Positions 1 through 5,883 of a DNA stretch of 7,378 bases are shown piece after piece. The translations under genes were made by a program, and so were the position numbers. Position 1 is the first letter of the stretch. Each line of letters opens with the position of its first letter. Origin of the DNA: CBFGTA01 sp965651595 (lineage in GTDB: Bacteria; Actinomycetota; Actinomycetes; S36-B12; UBA10799); the NCBI GenBank assembly GCA_965651595.1, contig CBFGTA010000107.1:1-7378 (forward strand), in the 5' to 3' direction. Below the pieces are notes generated by a model that saw only the letters and a program-made list of their open reading frames with translations, searched no databases and was not told the origin of the DNA.

Positions 1-512
1 CACGGGCCAATCAAAACTCTACAAACCCACGGACCACCCACAAGGGGTCACGCCATGTGCCACTGATTGAGTCCACGGCCGCTCGTGCCTGGACGGGCCG
101 ATGAAGCCGCTGGAGCGCCCAGTCACAAGATGTGCGCATACCGGACGAAGTCCGAATTGCTGAGTAGACCCGACACATCCGGAACTGGATCGAGCACCCG
201 CGCGGGGTACTTGTCCTGCCGTCCTTTTCGATCTCGAAGCTGGACTCCCAAGTAGACTTCATCCGACGCTCGTGCTTCCATCTCCGACCGCGATCGCGTG
301 CGCGGTCGAGGTCTCGCAATAAAGGGCATTGGTAACGGCATCCGTATCTAAGGCGCACCACATCGGCCAGATTCGGCGGTGCCTTCCCCCCAAGCACCAA
401 TGGCGCCTCCGCCATCTTGTCCCGGCGGATCAGGTTTGCGGTGCAAGCCGAACCGCCTGATGTTGTAGCTCATGAGATTGGTTACACGGATTCGAGACAA
501 GCCGCTAGCCGT
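1..512. other. Region without a convincing gene; possible decayed coding remnant
   Basis: No frame here gives a protein I recognise. On the minus strand an open frame begins at the ATG at 415-413 (MAEAPLVLGGKAPPNLADVV) and runs to position 11, but soon becomes arginine-rich and low in ordinary protein character. A second minus-strand frame, roughly 280 down to 123, reads more like a real protein (it includes DEVYLGVQLRDRKGRQ and PARVLDPVPDVSGLL) but has no good start of its own. Two partly protein-like frames side by side could mean a frameshifted pseudogene, or could be chance in GC-rich DNA. No ribosome binding site is obvious before the ATG at 415. The span 421-512 has no open frame of note but holds a stem-loop. 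Confidence 0.3.
429..461. repeat. Stem-loop downstream of the ATPase gene
   Basis: The arms ATCAG (429-433) and CTGAT (457-461) enclose GCGGT (438-442) and ACCGC (452-456), with a four-base bulge GTTT and a nine-base loop. It lies about 50 bases beyond the stop codon of the minus-strand ATPase gene and could end its transcript. There is no T-run on the minus-strand 3' side, so a classical intrinsic terminator is not supported; a factor-dependent or T-less terminator is possible. Confidence 0.3.
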
Positions 513-1994
513 TCAATCAGATGTATAGAGTCTCGGAAGATCGACAAGCTGGATGTGCCCATTCGATAAGGATGCGGCGTGAGTTAACTCGTCAGTGAAG
601 CCACTCTTGGAGAAAAGGATTGTGCGGATAAAGTCTGCGCTTTGATGTTTGTTGCGGATAAGTTCGCTGATGTGAGTGAGCCGATTGAGTTCGGAAGTGC
701 CAATCGGTGATGTGCGCCACTTTGCTTCGCCGATGGCAATGACGCGCTCCGCGGTATTGCGCACTTTTTGCAAAGCGACCACATCGATCTCGTGGGTCTT
801 CCTGCAGTTCTGACAGTCGACGACGGATGCGCCGACCCGGCTGACCTGCGCCCCGAGAGTCGAACGCGAAGCATCCTGCGTCCACTCGCGTGCGAGTTCC
901 TCGAAGTGGGGTCCGAGGATCTTACTGTTGACCGTGTCGGCTGATTCCGCCCAGACTTGTGCTGCGCGACGCCGATTGAGTCGGTTCTCGTTGGGTTCGA
1001 TGATCAGCTGCCGAAAGCGCAACATCGGCTCAGCGAGGTGGAAAGTTGCTCGCTTTGCCTTCAACGCGTCGTCGTGTTTTGTCACTAGCTGGGTGGAGGT
1101 GAGGACCGCAAGTGGATGCGCGAGCGCAGTGTCGGGCTTTCCGATCGTTGAGGCGATCTGTCCGCGCCTGGTGTTACCCGCCGAGATAGCGGTCAGCACC
1201 GACCAATACAAGGCGTCGTCAGAGATGTCTGATTCCTCTTCCAGCAGGACTTGACCTTCGCGAAAGAACGCAGATGACGGATTCAGCAGGTTGTTCTGCA
1301 CCCAGCGGTCCATGTCGGCAAGGGAGGTTGGTAAGTCGGCCGCCGCGAAGTCGCGGTAGGCAGGCGTTCCGCCGACCAGCGCGTGCAGAGTGAGTGCTGC
1401 TTCCCACTGCCCACCCAGGCCCCAGTATGTTGCCGCGTCCCGAAAGTTGAAGGGGTGAACCATCATCTCCAGCGATGCTCGGCCTCGCAGTGGAGCTGTG
1501 CCCGCGAGCAGATGGCGCATGACGGAGATTGCCGAGCCGCAAACCACCAGCCGCGCCTGCGTGGCCGTGCGAGCTGAGCCGCGTGGACTCAGCAGGCTTT
1601 GCAGTATTGAGGGAAGTGCTGGCTCCTTCTCTAAGAGGTACGGAAACTCGTCCAGCACGATGAGTGAACGGCCTTGGTGACCAAGGCCCAGTAGAGCGGT
1701 CAGAGCTTGTTCCCACGACTGAAAGTGAACGGGTGCGTCAGGCTGCCCGGCGAAACGAGAGTAGGCATCGCTGAGCCTGCTCAGATTCAACTTTGACGAC
1801 TGCTGGAGCCCAGTGAAATAGAAGCCGCCCGTCTCTTCTGCCAGTAATTCCAGCAACGTCGTCTTGCCTTGCCGTCTACGGCCATACACCAACCCAAACG
1901 ACGCGCCCGGTGAATCGTTAGCGGCAAAAGCTGCCAAATCGTTCCACTCGTCGGCCCGATCGAACAATGCGTCCGGCTTCCGCAACAGCCCCAT
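513..1994 (-). CDS. P-loop ATPase with C-terminal DUF234 / PD-(D/E)XK-like domain
   Basis: A 493-residue cytoplasmic protein of the archaeal-type ATPase plus DUF234 family. Seen in the sequence: Walker A GRRRQGKTT (residues 38-46); Walker B LIVLDEF (111-117; D115, E116); a sensor-1-like stretch VVCGSAISVMRHLL (150-163); a probable winged-helix segment around 260-330; and a C-terminal domain with E366, D404 (EIDVVAL) and E423-A-K425. The last three match the spacing pattern of PD-(D/E)XK nucleases. A CxxC pair (C394, C397) sits just before the nuclease Asp and looks like an insertion. The ATG at 1994 is preceded by GGGGAGG four bases upstream, a strong ribosome binding site. The family is common in archaea and scattered in bacteria; its biological role is poorly defined, and defence, toxin-like or regulatory roles are guesses. 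The gene stands alone, flanked by long gene-poor stretches, as expected for an acquired gene. The family call is firm; the function is unknown. Confidence 0.9.
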   Translation of the reverse strand: MGLLRKPDALFDRADEWNDLAAFAANDSPGASFGLVYGRRRQGKTTLLELLAEETGGFYFTGLQQSSKLNLSRLSDAYSRFAGQPDAPVHFQSWEQALTALLGLGHQGRSLIVLDEFPYLLEKEPALPSILQSLLSPRGSARTATQARLVVCGSAISVMRHLLAGTAPLRGRASLEMMVHPFNFRDAATYWGLGGQWEAALTLHALVGGTPAYRDFAAADLPTSLADMDRWVQNNLLNPSSAFFREGQVLLEEESDISDDALYWSVLTAISAGNTRRGQIASTIGKPDTALAHPLAVLTSTQLVTKHDDALKAKRATFHLAEPMLRFRQLIIEPNENRLNRRRAAQVWAESADTVNSKILGPHFEELAREWTQDASRSTLGAQVSRVGASVVDCQNCRKTHEIDVVALQKVRNTAERVIAIGEAKWRTSPIGTSELNRLTHISELIRNKHQSADFIRTILFSKSGFTDELTHAASLSNGHIQLVDLPRLYTSD

Positions 1995-2004
1995 CCCGCC
2001 TCCC

Positions 2005-2049
2005 CAATAACCATAGATAGACCTATTATAGGTAGAGTTATGGTTATTG
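2005..2049. promoter_or_regulatory. 45-bp nested palindrome, candidate operator of the ATPase gene
   Basis: The outer arms CAATAACCATA (2005-2015) and TATGGTTATTG (2039-2049) are perfect 11-bp inverted repeats. An inner inverted repeat ACCTAT-T-ATAGGT (2021-2033) has exactly the same centre, base 2027. The element is AT-rich within GC-rich surroundings, overlaps the predicted promoter, and ends 11 bases before the ATPase start codon. Dyad symmetry on this scale is what a dimeric or tetrameric DNA-binding protein would recognise. The protein is not identified; autoregulation by the ATPase, which has a probable winged-helix segment, is an inference. Confidence 0.65.
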
Positions 2050-2052
2050 CAA
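2025..2052 (-). promoter_or_regulatory. Predicted sigma-A-type promoter of the ATPase gene
   Basis: Reading the minus strand, TTGCAA (2052-2047) is followed 16 bases later by a perfect TATAAT (2030-2025). Transcription would start near 2018 and leave a leader of about 24 bases before the ATG at 1994. The -10 box is the centre of the 45-bp palindrome, so a protein bound there would directly block RNA polymerase. Confidence 0.55.
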
Positions 2053-2527
2053 CCTCCAGCAGAAGCGGGAGTTGGTTTCCCTAATCTCCGGACCTAACAC
2101 ATCTAGAGCAAGGGCACCCAGCAGTAAGGTCAGTGGCCCGCACACCGGTCTGACCGCTCGAGCTACCGACTCGAGACCTCTAGAGCTACGGCTGCCTCCG
2201 TCGACTGGAGGAATCCGCCGTGGCCGCGAGGGACAGTCCGGGCTCGCAGCCCCGCCGAGCAGCAGTATCCGTGCTGATGCCAGCCGCCACACGAGACTGA
2301 GCGTTAGGCGCGGTTCGTGCCCGTTCTACAAATCAAGTAGCCCCGTCGCCGCCGGAAACGCCTCCCGGCTCATGCCCGGCGCCACCTTGCGATGTTTGCC
2401 CCGCTGGTTCCCCGCATGGACGCGTGAGCTTGTCCTCATAGTCGGCCCGTTCCGGCTTAGGTGAAAGGGCCTGGTTGCTATGGCGACCAAATTCCAACAC
2501 GTATGTGGTGGGGAGGGACTGACTCGG
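2050..2527. other. Gene-poor intergenic region between the ATPase and the lipid kinase
   Basis: No frame encodes a recognisable protein or has a supporting ribosome binding site, and no tRNA or known ncRNA pattern was seen. It contains several short structures. GAGCTAC occurs twice (2160-2166, 2183-2189), TCTAGAG twice (2102-2108, 2179-2185) and CTCGAG twice (2157-2162, 2170-2175). Small hairpins lie at 2195-2211 (CCTCC/GGAGG) and 2240-2252 (GGGCT/AGCCC). The 3' part holds the candidate terminator of the lipid kinase gene. It may be decayed coding sequence or a junction left by insertion of the ATPase gene. Confidence 0.4.
2472..2489 (-). terminator. Weak candidate terminator hairpin after the lipid kinase gene
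   Basis: TGGTTGC (2472-2478) and GCGACCA (2483-2489) flank a four-base loop, about 40 bases beyond the stop codon of the minus-strand lipid kinase gene. On the minus strand the stem has one C/A mismatch; on the plus strand the same position would be a G-U pair. A short CCCTTT follows on the minus strand. It is short and lacks a true T-run. Confidence 0.25.
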
Positions 2528-3475
2528 TCAGGACCGCAGAGGAGCTTCCGCGGCAGCGACCCGCAGGGCCTCGCGTGCGCACGAAAAGTCAACCTGTTCG
2601 ACCGAACCGAGGCCTTCTCCATCGACCTGTAAGGACGTTGGGTGGTGGCATGCCACCCTGAGGTGGTCGACGTCATGGAAGGAGCGCGAGTAGCGCGTAT
2701 CAGGGGCCGGTGATTGGGCTAGGAATCGGCGAGCCTGCCGCAGGCCAACGGGTATGGACATAGATTGGAGCGCCCAAGCATCGAGTCCGAGTTCGAACTG
2801 GGAACCCGGATTGGGGCCGACCGGCAAGGCTCCCAGGTAGGTCCACGGAGCCGTGTTCTGGACGATGGTGAGAAACACTCCGCGAATCGGGTCGTGACCG
2901 TCGACTGTCACGACCTGGCTGGCCAGGCGGCGGTCAGTGGATGTGAAGAATTGCCTCAAGGTGGTGGCGAAGTATCGAGCTGGAGTTGCGTCCTTGCCTT
3001 TCGCGCGGGCTGCTTCCATGGCCTCAATGATTTCGGCGTCTAGACCGAGGCCAGCGTTGCAGACGAACCATCTGTCGTTGGCGCGACCAACCGTAATAGT
3101 GCGCAGACGACGCTGGCGGATCCAGGAGGCTACCTCACCAGTCGCTTCGATGGGATCTGTCGGCAGGCCGCAAGCACGGCTGAACACGTTGGCACTGCCG
3201 CCAGGAAGCGCCGCGAACATCGGGCGGGTTCGCGCGGAGCCCTCGACGCTCATCATGCCGTTGACTGCCTCATGCACTGTGCCGTCTCCGCCGTAAGTGA
3301 GGACGATGTCGGCTCCTGATCGGGTGGCCTCGGCGGCAGCCTCCCGAGCATGCCCGGCGTACTGCGTTTCGACGACACGTACTTCTAGGGCGTACGCCAG
3401 TGCGCCTTGAATGACTTCTCTCGCGTTGGCCGTGGTGGTCGTGGCTCGGGGATTGACGATCAAAATTCCACTCAC
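2528..3475 (-). CDS. Diacylglycerol kinase family lipid kinase
   Basis: A 315-residue soluble or membrane-associated protein of the DagK/YegS family, which transfers phosphate from a nucleoside triphosphate to a lipid such as diacylglycerol, feeding phosphatidate back into phospholipid synthesis. Signature motifs: GGDGTVHEAVNG (62-73; nucleotide binding and catalysis), LPGGSANVFSR (90-100), NAGLGLDAE (140-148) and, near the C-terminus, LQVDGEGLG (282-290). The length fits the family norm of about 300. The start is the GTG at 3475, giving MSGILIVNPRA, the usual beta-strand opening of the family; AGGA seven bases upstream (3486-3483) is the ribosome binding site. An ATG at 3483 is out of frame. 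A 30-bp palindrome abuts the ribosome binding site. The gene is divergent from the small membrane protein gene at 3612. The actual lipid substrate cannot be told from sequence, because the family also includes other lipid kinases. Confidence 0.93.
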   Translation of the reverse strand: MSGILIVNPRATTTTANAREVIQGALAYALEVRVVETQYAGHAREAAAEATRSGADIVLTYGGDGTVHEAVNGMMSVEGSARTRPMFAALPGGSANVFSRACGLPTDPIEATGEVASWIRQRRLRTITVGRANDRWFVCNAGLGLDAEIIEAMEAARAKGKDATPARYFATTLRQFFTSTDRRLASQVVTVDGHDPIRGVFLTIVQNTAPWTYLGALPVGPNPGSQFELGLDAWALQSMSIPVGLRQARRFLAQSPAPDTRYSRSFHDVDHLRVACHHPTSLQVDGEGLGSVEQVDFSCAREALRVAAAEAPLRS

Positions 3476-3486
3476 CTTGGCATCCT

Positions 3487-3516
3487 ACGCTCCTCACCTG
3501 ATCGGGTCAGGAGCGT
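3487..3516. promoter_or_regulatory. 30-bp imperfect palindrome in the lipid kinase leader
   Basis: The arms ACGCTCCT (3487-3494) and AGGAGCGT (3509-3516) are perfect 8-bp inverted repeats. Inside them ACC (3496-3498) pairs with GGT (3505-3507), so 13 of 15 symmetric positions pair. The element ends exactly where the AGGA ribosome binding site of the minus-strand lipid kinase begins. It could be an operator between the divergent genes, or an RNA hairpin in the leader that affects translation. No T-run follows on either strand, so it is not a typical terminator. Confidence 0.5.
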
Positions 3517-3611
3517 CAGCGGCCAGTTCGGCGTGCGGCGATATAGCCGAGAGTTGGACCGGCGAGGAGGTCGATCTGGTCTGGTCGATGACGCCGTATT
3601 AGAGTGATCGG

Positions 3612-4001
3612 GTGGCTGGTCGACCTGTTGCGGTTATCGTGTGTACAGCAGTTGCCACACTTGAAGCACTAGCACTTGTCGTGATGTCTGCGGGGCTGGC
3701 GTTCGCTTCATTCAACACTGAAGGATCTCGCAATAGCGCAGCACCCATAGTAGAGATCATCATCTACCTGGCTTTCGCTGTCGCGCTGTTCTTCATAGCT
3801 CGGGGAATTGCGCGCGGCAACTCGATGGCTCGATCACCCTTTGTGGTGGCGCAAGTCTTTGCGCTGGTCGTGGCCTGGACGCTGTTTCAGGGCGATGGAT
3901 TCTGGGTCAACTCCACGGGCGCTCTGGTCGCCCTGGTGGCCCTCATCGGTCTCGGGGGAGCAGTGGCGGCAATACGGGGCGAGCAGCAGCCTTCACGGTA
4001 G
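3612..4001 (+). CDS. Small four-helix membrane protein, unknown function
   Basis: A 129-residue, very hydrophobic protein. Four probable membrane segments are visible at about residues 6-33, 46-65, 76-93 and 102-121, joined by short polar loops (FNTEGSRN, ARGIARGNSMARS, QGDGFWVNST) and ending in a short charged tail (RGEQQPSR). There is no cleavable signal sequence and no motif I recognise. The GTG at 3612 is the only start available, since an in-frame stop lies at 3600-3602. The ribosome binding site is poor, and TATTAG at 3597-3602 could be a -10 box giving a nearly leaderless transcript. It runs divergently from the lipid kinase and convergently with sigF. Four-helix proteins of this size are common in Actinobacteria and mostly uncharacterised. 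That it is a real gene rests on the regular hydrophobic pattern. Confidence 0.75.
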   Translation: MAGRPVAVIVCTAVATLEALALVVMSAGLAFASFNTEGSRNSAAPIVEIIIYLAFAVALFFIARGIARGNSMARSPFVVAQVFALVVAWTLFQGDGFWVNSTGALVALVALIGLGGAVAAIRGEQQPSR

Positions 4002-4018
4002 TCCCCGACGGTGAGCAC

Positions 4019-4038
4019 GGGCAGCAGCACCAGTGCCC
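4019..4038. terminator. Weak stem-loop in the convergent gap before sigF
   Basis: GGGCA (4019-4023) and TGCCC (4034-4038) can pair around a ten-base loop in the 72-base gap between two convergent genes, where a two-way terminator is expected. The stem is only five base pairs and has no T-run. Two copies of CCAGGGTGAA (4037-4046 and 4054-4063) follow it. Confidence 0.25.
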
Positions 4039-4073
4039 AGGGTGAAAGCAGCTCCAGGGTGAAGTGGATAGGG

Positions 4074-4865
4074 CTAGAACTCGTCGCCAAGCCCGGCGCG
4101 CAGTTGCGCCAGGGATCGGGTCAGCAGTCGTGACACGTGCATTTGGGACACGCCAACTTGCTCGGCGATTTGGGCCTGAGTCAGGTTGTGAAAGAAACGC
4201 ATCACGATGATCGAACGTTCCCGCTCGGGAAGTGCGTCGAGCAATGGTTTGAGCGATTCCCGAAACTCCACTCCTTCCAAAGCATCGTCGTCAGACCCGA
4301 TGGTTGTCCCGAGAGAAACAGCCCCATCTTCGCCGCTTACCGGACTGTCCAAAGACATTGTTGAGTAGGCGTGGGATGATTCGAGGCCTTCGACGATGTC
4401 GTCCTCGTCGACGCCGAGGTGTTCGGCGAGTTCACGAACTGTCGGGGAGCGTCCGGTGCTTTGGCTCAGTTCGGCGGCTGCCCGCGAGATGTGAGCCCGT
4501 AGTTCCTGCACTCGCCGCGGAACGCGGATCGTCCAGCCGCGGTCACGGAAATGGCGTTTGATCTCCCCGACGATCGTGGGCGTAGCGTAGGTGGAGAACT
4601 CCACCCCTCGGTCGGGATCGAAGCGGTCAACGGCCTTGATCAGGCCGATAGTCCCTACTTGCACCAAGTCGTCGTGAGGTTCTCCGCGGTCGCGGAAGCG
4701 ACGGGCGAGGTGCTCGACGAGCGGCAGGTGCATGGTGACGAGTTCGTCGCGAGCCGCGGAATGGTCGGGACTTGAAGGGTCCGTGGCCGCAAGTACGTCG
4801 AGCAACTGGTGCTCGCGAGCCCTTGACGCCGCATTCCATCCAGTGGTGCGGCCGCCGCTACTCAT
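4074..4865 (-). CDS. sigF: RNA polymerase sigma factor, SigF/SigB general-stress type
   Basis: A 263-residue sigma-70 family protein of the SigB/SigF/SigG group, which redirects RNA polymerase to stress or developmental promoters. Region 2 (about 44-115) includes DLVQVGTIGLIKAVDRFDPDRGVEFSTYA in outline and GEIKRHFRDRGW (100-111), the core-binding and -10-recognition segments typical of this group. Region 3 (about 120-195) includes RSPTVRELAEHLGV. Region 4 (about 208-257) has LPERERSIIVMRFF followed by the helix-turn-helix LTQAQIAEQVGVSQMHVSRLL (228-248), which reads the -35 element. The ATG (4865-4863) shares the sequence ATGA with the stop of the upstream rsbW gene, so translation is probably coupled; no separate ribosome binding site is seen. 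Held inactive by the RsbW partner in known systems. Very secure as a family call; sigF is the usual actinobacterial name. Confidence 0.95.
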   Translation of the reverse strand: MSSGGRTTGWNAASRAREHQLLDVLAATDPSSPDHSAARDELVTMHLPLVEHLARRFRDRGEPHDDLVQVGTIGLIKAVDRFDPDRGVEFSTYATPTIVGEIKRHFRDRGWTIRVPRRVQELRAHISRAAAELSQSTGRSPTVRELAEHLGVDEDDIVEGLESSHAYSTMSLDSPVSGEDGAVSLGTTIGSDDDALEGVEFRESLKPLLDALPERERSIIVMRFFHNLTQAQIAEQVGVSQMHVSRLLTRSLAQLRAGLGDEF

Positions 4866-5251
4866 GTGGGCACCGGGCCGCGCTGTGCTGTGAGCGTTAG
4901 CTGCACGATTCCGTCGTCCGATGCCGAGGCCGTCACTTTCGCCAGGGCGGTCAGAACGGTCCAGGCGAAGCTGTCTTGGCGCGGGGCGCGACCTCGGTTG
5001 GTTCGGGCGGCCACCGACACCGTCAAGATCGGGTTGTCGTCTTGTCCCAGGCCGATCGCCACGTGTAGGCGCTCGGCGGCCGACACGTCACTCATCAGCA
5101 GGCTGGCCGCCTCGTTGACTGCGAGCTTGAAGTCTTCGAGCTCCTCGAGCGTGAACCCGAGCTGGCTGCAACTGCTAGCGACTGCTGCGCGCACCACCAC
5201 CAAGTATCCGGCCTCTGCTGGCAGGTCCAGCCGGATGGGGCACTGTTCCAT
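4862..5251 (-). CDS. rsbW: Anti-sigma factor, RsbW/UsfX type (GHKL ATPase fold)
   Basis: A 129-residue protein preceding and overlapping sigF by 4 bp, the standard anti-sigma/sigma arrangement. The N-terminal strand (PIRLDLPAEAGYLVVVRAAVASS) and the N-box-like EDFKLAVNEAASLL (39-52, N46) match the HATPase_c fold of RsbW-family anti-sigma factors. The segment QDSFAWTVLTALAKV (92-106) resembles the DSFxWxVL stretch of actinobacterial UsfX/RsbW proteins. In known systems the protein binds and blocks the sigma factor until an anti-anti-sigma factor displaces it. The canonical GHKL G1 motif DxGxG is not visible, so ATP binding and kinase activity are less certain than binding to SigF. No RsbV-type gene is in the window. 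The ATG at 5251 has AGGG about nine bases upstream. The call rests on the partial motif match plus the operon position. Confidence 0.85.
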   Translation of the reverse strand: MEQCPIRLDLPAEAGYLVVVRAAVASSCSQLGFTLEELEDFKLAVNEAASLLMSDVSAAERLHVAIGLGQDDNPILTVSVAARTNRGRAPRQDSFAWTVLTALAKVTASASDDGIVQLTLTAQRGPVPT

Positions 5252-5342
5252 GGCGATGACCCTAACGGTCGAGACGGCATCTTCGCGCGACCGATCGCTG
5301 CGACATGATCCCTGGCTGTCGTGGGCGGAGTGAAGACGAGCA

Positions 5343-5359
5343 CCAACCGATCCGGGTGG
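5343..5359 (-). terminator. Weak candidate terminator hairpin after sodN
   Basis: CCA-x-CCG (5343-5349) and CGG-x-TGG (5353-5359) form a seven-position stem with one mismatch and a three-base loop, starting about six bases past the sodN stop codon. No T-run follows. It would separate sodN transcription from rsbW-sigF, but read-through is equally possible. Confidence 0.25.
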
Positions 5360-5364
5360 CTGGA

Positions 5365-5766
5365 TTAGCCCTTCTTGGTTTCCCAGAAGATGTCAGAGAT
5401 CTCGTCAATCTTGGCCAGCAGGGCATCGGCCACTGCCAAGTCGGAGCTGCCCTTGGTGCCTGTCGCCCCGGCCAACTTGGTTGCCTCGTTGAACAATGTG
5501 TGCAGCTGAGGGTACTTTTCGAAATGTGGTGGCTTGAAGTAGTCGGTCCACAGAACCCACAGATGCTCTTTGACGAGCTGCGAGCGCTGTTCTTTGATGA
5601 GAACGGCCCGGGTTTTGAACTCGTCGCTGTCGCTGGCTGCGGCCTTTTCGATGATGGCCTTGACCGACTGTGCTTCGATGCGTGCCTGGGCGGGATCGTA
5701 GATACCGCAGGGCAGGTCGCAGTGGGCGGAGGCAGTTCGGCGGGGGGTCAGGATTTTGCGGAGCAT
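5365..5766 (-). CDS. sodN: Superoxide dismutase, nickel type (precursor)
   Basis: A 133-residue precursor of Ni-SOD, which converts superoxide to hydrogen peroxide and oxygen in the cytoplasm as a homohexamer of four-helix bundles. The nickel hook HCDLPCG is at residues 15-21. Cleavage after A14 would free H15 as the new N-terminus, making His1, Cys2 and Cys6 the metal ligands. The 14-residue leader MLRKILTPRRTASA is the propeptide, and the mature 119 residues match the family's length of about 117. Further family features are YDPAQARIEAQSVK after the hook and the helical remainder ending DISDIFWETKKG. The ATG at 5766 has a strong ribosome binding site, AAGGA six bases upstream. The gene is divergent from sodX, which encodes the maturation protease. 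Nickel-dependent regulation is usual in this family in Streptomyces; here only a palindrome in the shared intergenic region hints at it. Confidence 0.97.
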   Translation of the reverse strand: MLRKILTPRRTASAHCDLPCGIYDPAQARIEAQSVKAIIEKAAASDSDEFKTRAVLIKEQRSQLVKEHLWVLWTDYFKPPHFEKYPQLHTLFNEATKLAGATGTKGSSDLAVADALLAKIDEISDIFWETKKG

Positions 5767-5826
5767 GGGTACTTCCTTCTGTCGAGATCCAGTTCGGATC
5801 GTCCGGGCAATGAACGCCTAGCAGTT

Positions 5827-5853
5827 GTTGGTGGCCGCACCGGGGCAACCAAC
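5827..5853. promoter_or_regulatory. 27-bp imperfect palindrome between sodN and sodX
   Basis: The arms GTTGGT (5827-5832) and ACCAAC (5848-5853) are perfect inverted repeats; GCC (5834-5836) pairs with GGC (5844-5846) inside them. It sits about midway in the 117-bp gap between the divergent sodN and sodX genes, where one regulator could control both. A nickel-responsive Fur-family (Nur) site would be a natural guess, but I do not see a match I could defend. Confidence 0.4.
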
Positions 5854-5883
5854 GTGCCGACGACTAACTCCTGACTTTACTGT

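Noticed and set aside
2157..2205. Cluster of CTCGAG, TCTAGA and GTCGAC resembling a cloning polylinker
   Set aside because: The sites are separated by irregular spacers and no vector backbone sequence is recognisable, so contamination is not supported.
2092..2309. Integron attC-like core sites: ACCTAAC (2092-2098) and GTTAGGC (2303-2309)
   Set aside because: The cores are over 200 bases apart, longer than known attC sites. No inner paired boxes were found and no integrase or cassette structure is nearby, so chance matches to short degenerate motifs are more likely.
2072..2464. Plus-strand open frame of 130 residues in the gene-poor gap
   Set aside because: Composition is rich in Ser, Arg and Pro with no domain-like pattern and no ribosome binding site; typical of a random open frame in GC-rich DNA.
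5252..5364. SigF-dependent autoregulatory promoter before rsbW
   Set aside because: GTT- and GGG-containing words are present on the minus strand, but none has the GTTT/GGGTA pair at the spacing expected for a SigF promoter.
5305..5874. Plus-strand open frame of 189 residues opposite sodN
   Set aside because: It lies antisense to the clearly identified sodN gene and its reading follows from the codon pattern of that gene; no independent protein features.
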